This document shows, one piece after another, positions 4,420 through 6,874 of a stretch of 6,874 nt of DNA. The notes below the pieces were generated by a model that made no database searches, had not been told where the DNA came from, and saw nothing but the letters and a program-made list of their open reading frames with translations. The DNA comes from Bacillota bacterium (GTDB lineage: Bacteria; Bacillota; Sulfobacillia; Sulfobacillales; Sulfobacillaceae). Every line of letters begins with the position of its first letter. Positions within the stretch are counted from its first letter, which is position 1. Where the stretch lies: the NCBI GenBank assembly GCA_021820675.1, contig JAKADI010000086.1, forward strand, positions 1 to 6,874, read 5' to 3'. The position numbers were made by a program, and so were the translations under genes.

Positions 4420-6039
4420 TTGCGGCCAGACGAATACGATCAAACATTTCGCCGATTTGCATGGAACATTCCGGAGTTTTTTAACATGGCCGAAGCCATC
4501 CTGGCCCGAAAACCGGATGACGCCGTGGCGTTAATAGACGTAGGAGAAGATTTTCGCGCCAAGTCTTATAGTTTTGGCGCATTGCGTGCGCTGTCCTCCC
4601 GTTTGGCCAATTTGCTAAGGACCTTGGGCGTTGGCGCCGGTGATCGGGTGGGGATTTTGCTTTCGCAAAGTCTCGAGCTTGTCGTGGGCCATTTGGCGAC
4701 CTACGGGTTGGGAGCCATAGCGGTGCCGTTATTTACCCTGTTCGGCGGAGACGCCCTCACTTATCGCATCAACGATGCCGGATGCAAAATCCTCGTCGCT
4801 GACGGCCAAGATTGGGAACGGTTAGCGCAGATTCGTTCCGAATGGACCACGGTGCAGTCTGTGATTTTAACGGGCTCGATCTCTGGGACCGCGCCTGATG
4901 TCGTGTCATGGAGTCAAGTCGAACGGGCCTCCGACGTCTTTCAACCCTACCGGACCCGATCCGACGATCCGGCTCTCATCATTTATACCTCCGGCACCAC
5001 GGGAGCCCCAAAGGGTGCCGTTCACGCGCACCGGGTGTTATTAGGCCACATGCCGGGGGTTGCGATGTCACATCAACGCTTTCCCCAGCCAGGGGATCTG
5101 ATGTGGACGCCGGCTGACTGGGCATGGATTGGAGGACTCTTGGATGTGTTAATGCCGAGCTTATATGACGGTGTAGGCGTGATCGGCTACCGCCCGAGAA
5201 AATTTGACCCGGAGCGAACTATTGAGCTGATAAAGCGTTTTCAGATTCGCAATGTCTTTTTTCCGCCAACGGCGCTGCGCTTATTGCGTCACACTATCCC
5301 CCACGCCAGTGCGTATCAAGATCTGAAGCTGCGCACCATAGCCAGTGGCGGGGAAGCCCTGAGTCCGGATCTTTGGGACTGGATACGGACGGTTTTTAGC
5401 GTGACGCCCAGTGAATTTTACGGCCAAACTGAGGCCAATTTGCTGTTGTCCAATGCTCCAGATGTCTTCCTCCCTCAAATCGGATCGATGGGCAGAGCTG
5501 TTTATGGACACCATATCCACTTAATTGACGGGCAGGGAAACGTCTCCGACGCCTTTGAAAGCGGTGAAATTGCGCTAAAACTGCCCGATCCGGTGGCATT
5601 TCTCGGGTACTGGAACCGACCCGACAAGACCTTTGTGAAAACGGCCGGGGGACTCGTTCACACGGGAGATCTGGCCAGACGCGATGAGAGTGGAAATTTC
5701 TTCTTTGTCGGGCGGGCGGATGATGTGATCAATTCATCGGGATATCGGATGGGGCCCACGGAAATTGAGGCAGCAATTTTAAGTCATCCCCAGGTATCGA
5801 TGGCTGCCGTCATCGGCAAGCCGGACCGCCTTAGAGGAGAAATCGTCAAGGCATTTGTGGTGCCGGCTTCCCCGACAATTGATCGCAACACGGTGACGAG
5901 GGAGATTCAAGAACTGGTTCGGCAAAAACTTGGAGCACACGAATATCCGCGGGAAGTCGCGTTTGTGGACTCTTTGCCGATGACGACCACAGGAAAAATT
6001 CAGCGCCGGATCTTGCGTGAACAAGAACACGAGCGGTAA
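4420..6039 (+). CDS. AMP-forming acyl-CoA synthetase (ANL superfamily, medium/short-chain type)
   Basis: This soluble ligase uses ATP to make an acyl-adenylate from a carboxylic acid, then transfers the acyl group to CoA. From the TTG at 4420 it has 539 residues, normal for the family. The N-terminal part, YDQTFRRFAWNIPEFFNMAE, resembles acetyl-CoA synthetase-like and medium-chain acyl-CoA synthetase proteins. Adenylation motifs appear in order: YTSGTTGAPKG (189-199), MWTPADWAWIGG (228-239), YGQTE (334-338), HTGD (414-417), GRADDVINSSGYRMGPTEIE (431-450) and the C-terminal MTTTGKIQRR with catalytic Lys526. All core residues seem intact, so it should be active; substrate chain length cannot be read. 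It lies 172 nt after the E2 gene on the same strand, so it may be co-transcribed or have its own promoter, although I see no clear one. Recovering acetate, propionate or a branched acid for the neighbouring pathway is inference. Confidence 0.92.
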   Translation: MRPDEYDQTFRRFAWNIPEFFNMAEAILARKPDDAVALIDVGEDFRAKSYSFGALRALSSRLANLLRTLGVGAGDRVGILLSQSLELVVGHLATYGLGAIAVPLFTLFGGDALTYRINDAGCKILVADGQDWERLAQIRSEWTTVQSVILTGSISGTAPDVVSWSQVERASDVFQPYRTRSDDPALIIYTSGTTGAPKGAVHAHRVLLGHMPGVAMSHQRFPQPGDLMWTPADWAWIGGLLDVLMPSLYDGVGVIGYRPRKFDPERTIELIKRFQIRNVFFPPTALRLLRHTIPHASAYQDLKLRTIASGGEALSPDLWDWIRTVFSVTPSEFYGQTEANLLLSNAPDVFLPQIGSMGRAVYGHHIHLIDGQGNVSDAFESGEIALKLPDPVAFLGYWNRPDKTFVKTAGGLVHTGDLARRDESGNFFFVGRADDVINSSGYRMGPTEIEAAILSHPQVSMAAVIGKPDRLRGEIVKAFVVPASPTIDRNTVTREIQELVRQKLGAHEYPREVAFVDSLPMTTTGKIQRRILREQEHER

Positions 6040-6055
6040 CAGCGTGTCTTGCCAT

Positions 6056-6856
6056 TCACCAAGGCGTCCGTTTTGATTGATCTGACACCCACAACCATCT
6101 TGCTATGGCTGCGGCAGCAATTATGAGCAGCAGGACGGCTATGCCACTCGCAAGCGAGGTACGAGCGGGCCGCGTTAAGATGAACAGAATGGGGAATCCG
6201 TATAAGATGACATAACGGAAGAGGTTTGAACGGGAGGGGGCCGAGCCCAAAGACCACTTCCAAACAACAGGGGATTGGTGCGGATTCCACCACCCCTCTA
6301 CACGAACTCCCGGGTTCGGGGGATGTAAGGGGCGTTCACTAATCCGGGCGCGCCACAATGCAAAAGACGAAGTCACCATCTCAGAAGAGCCAGCTTCTGT
6401 CTGGATGCGGAGTTTCCACCACTGGCCGTTGTTGACGAGTGCGTTTTGACGGGGCTTGGCAATGGCTTGGCACGATTGAATCGTGCCCGCTATAATCTGC
6501 CATTCAAAGTGCCGGAAACTCGCATATTGAATGGTCCATACTAACCAGAGAAATCCTGTAACGCTCACGCCTATTTCCCACGATTGCAGCGGCCAGAGTG
6601 GTTTTTCCGCAAGAATCCATGCCAGTATCAGCAAACTGGATTGCGTCCACCGAAGCCATGAGAAAGGACCTCGAGGCGCCCATAATAACGTACGGAAGAG
6701 TTCGCGAGCCGTCCATGGTTGCGGATGATAGGGGGAGGGATCCAGGGAAGCGGCAATGAGTGTGGCGGATTGCCACAATTGCCGTGTGACGTAAATCATA
6801 AGCGCGGCGAGTGCCAATGCCGTGACCATGATAAAGACAACGGAAAGTAGCGTCAT
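6056..6856 (-). CDS. Tryptophan-rich multi-pass membrane protein of unknown function
   Basis: I do not recognise the family. The 266-residue product has hydrophobic segments at about 3-25, 71-86, 92-112, 214-229 and 235-256, suggesting four or five membrane spans. A polar central region (about 113-210) looks beta-strand-rich, with alternating patterns around WWKLRIQTEA (146-155) and VVWKWSL (197-203); a small soluble domain between membrane pairs is inferred. Tryptophan is very abundant: 21 of 266 residues. The ATG at 6854-6856 is preceded on the minus strand by AAAGG (6867-6871) at 10 nt, an acceptable but modest ribosome site; Met10 is a possible later start. The stop at 6056-6058 lies 16 nt from the stop of the convergent synthetase gene, so it belongs to a separate transcript and need not share its function. 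The ORF is long and hydrophobic in the expected way, so I consider it a real gene. Confidence 0.75.
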   Translation of the reverse strand: MTLLSVVFIMVTALALAALMIYVTRQLWQSATLIAASLDPSPYHPQPWTARELFRTLLWAPRGPFSWLRWTQSSLLILAWILAEKPLWPLQSWEIGVSVTGFLWLVWTIQYASFRHFEWQIIAGTIQSCQAIAKPRQNALVNNGQWWKLRIQTEAGSSEMVTSSFALWRARISERPLHPPNPGVRVEGWWNPHQSPVVWKWSLGSAPSRSNLFRYVILYGFPILFILTRPARTSLASGIAVLLLIIAAAAIARWLWVSDQSKRTPW

Positions 6857-6874
6857 ACGTTTACAACCTTTCTC

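Noticed and set aside
6040..6055. Shared bidirectional terminator between the convergent genes
   Set aside because: The 16-nt gap has no hairpin plus T-run; only a 4-bp CTTG/CAAG pairing extends into the neighbouring gene.

Overview
The window is a stretch of bacterial chromosome, moderately GC-rich, with strong purine-rich Shine-Dalgarno sequences (GAGGAGG, GGGAGGGG, GAGGTGA) and both GTG and TTG as start-codon candidates. This suits a Gram-positive Bacillota lineage. A thermophilic or acidophilic, Sulfobacillus-like organism is a guess from overall style only. I see no phage, transposon, CRISPR, tRNA or rRNA signature.

Layout: (1) 1-593, minus strand: the first 197 residues of a classical short-chain dehydrogenase/reductase, running off the left edge. 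(2) 594-1209: a 0.6 kb divergent intergenic region with several operator-like inverted repeats, repeated TTGACCCAC words and a possible 47-residue upstream ORF. (3) 1210-4247, plus strand: a tight three-gene cassette encoding E1 alpha, E1 beta and lipoyl-bearing E2 of a thiamine-diphosphate 2-oxoacid/acetoin dehydrogenase complex, with gaps of 13 and 10 nt. (4) 4248-4419: a 172-nt gap with two stem-loop candidates. (5) 4420-6039, plus strand: an AMP-forming acyl-CoA synthetase, best started at a TTG. (6) 6056-6856, minus strand: a tryptophan-rich multi-pass membrane protein of unknown function, convergent with the synthetase.

How the genes may work together: the E1/E2 cassette resembles acetoin dehydrogenase (AcoABC), and E1 beta does so most strongly. 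Such a complex would cleave acetoin oxidatively to acetyl-CoA plus acetaldehyde, or decarboxylate a 2-oxoacid to an acyl-CoA. The downstream ligase could activate the matching free acid, for example acetate derived from acetaldehyde, and the divergent SDR could interconvert a related alcohol and ketone. That linkage is inferred from gene order. No E3 (dihydrolipoyl dehydrogenase) lies in the window, so E3 must be supplied from elsewhere. The most unusual protein-level features are the short E2 with a degenerate E3-binding loop and the membrane protein. The most unusual DNA-level region is the divergent control region. I find no convincing evidence of an entirely new biological system.
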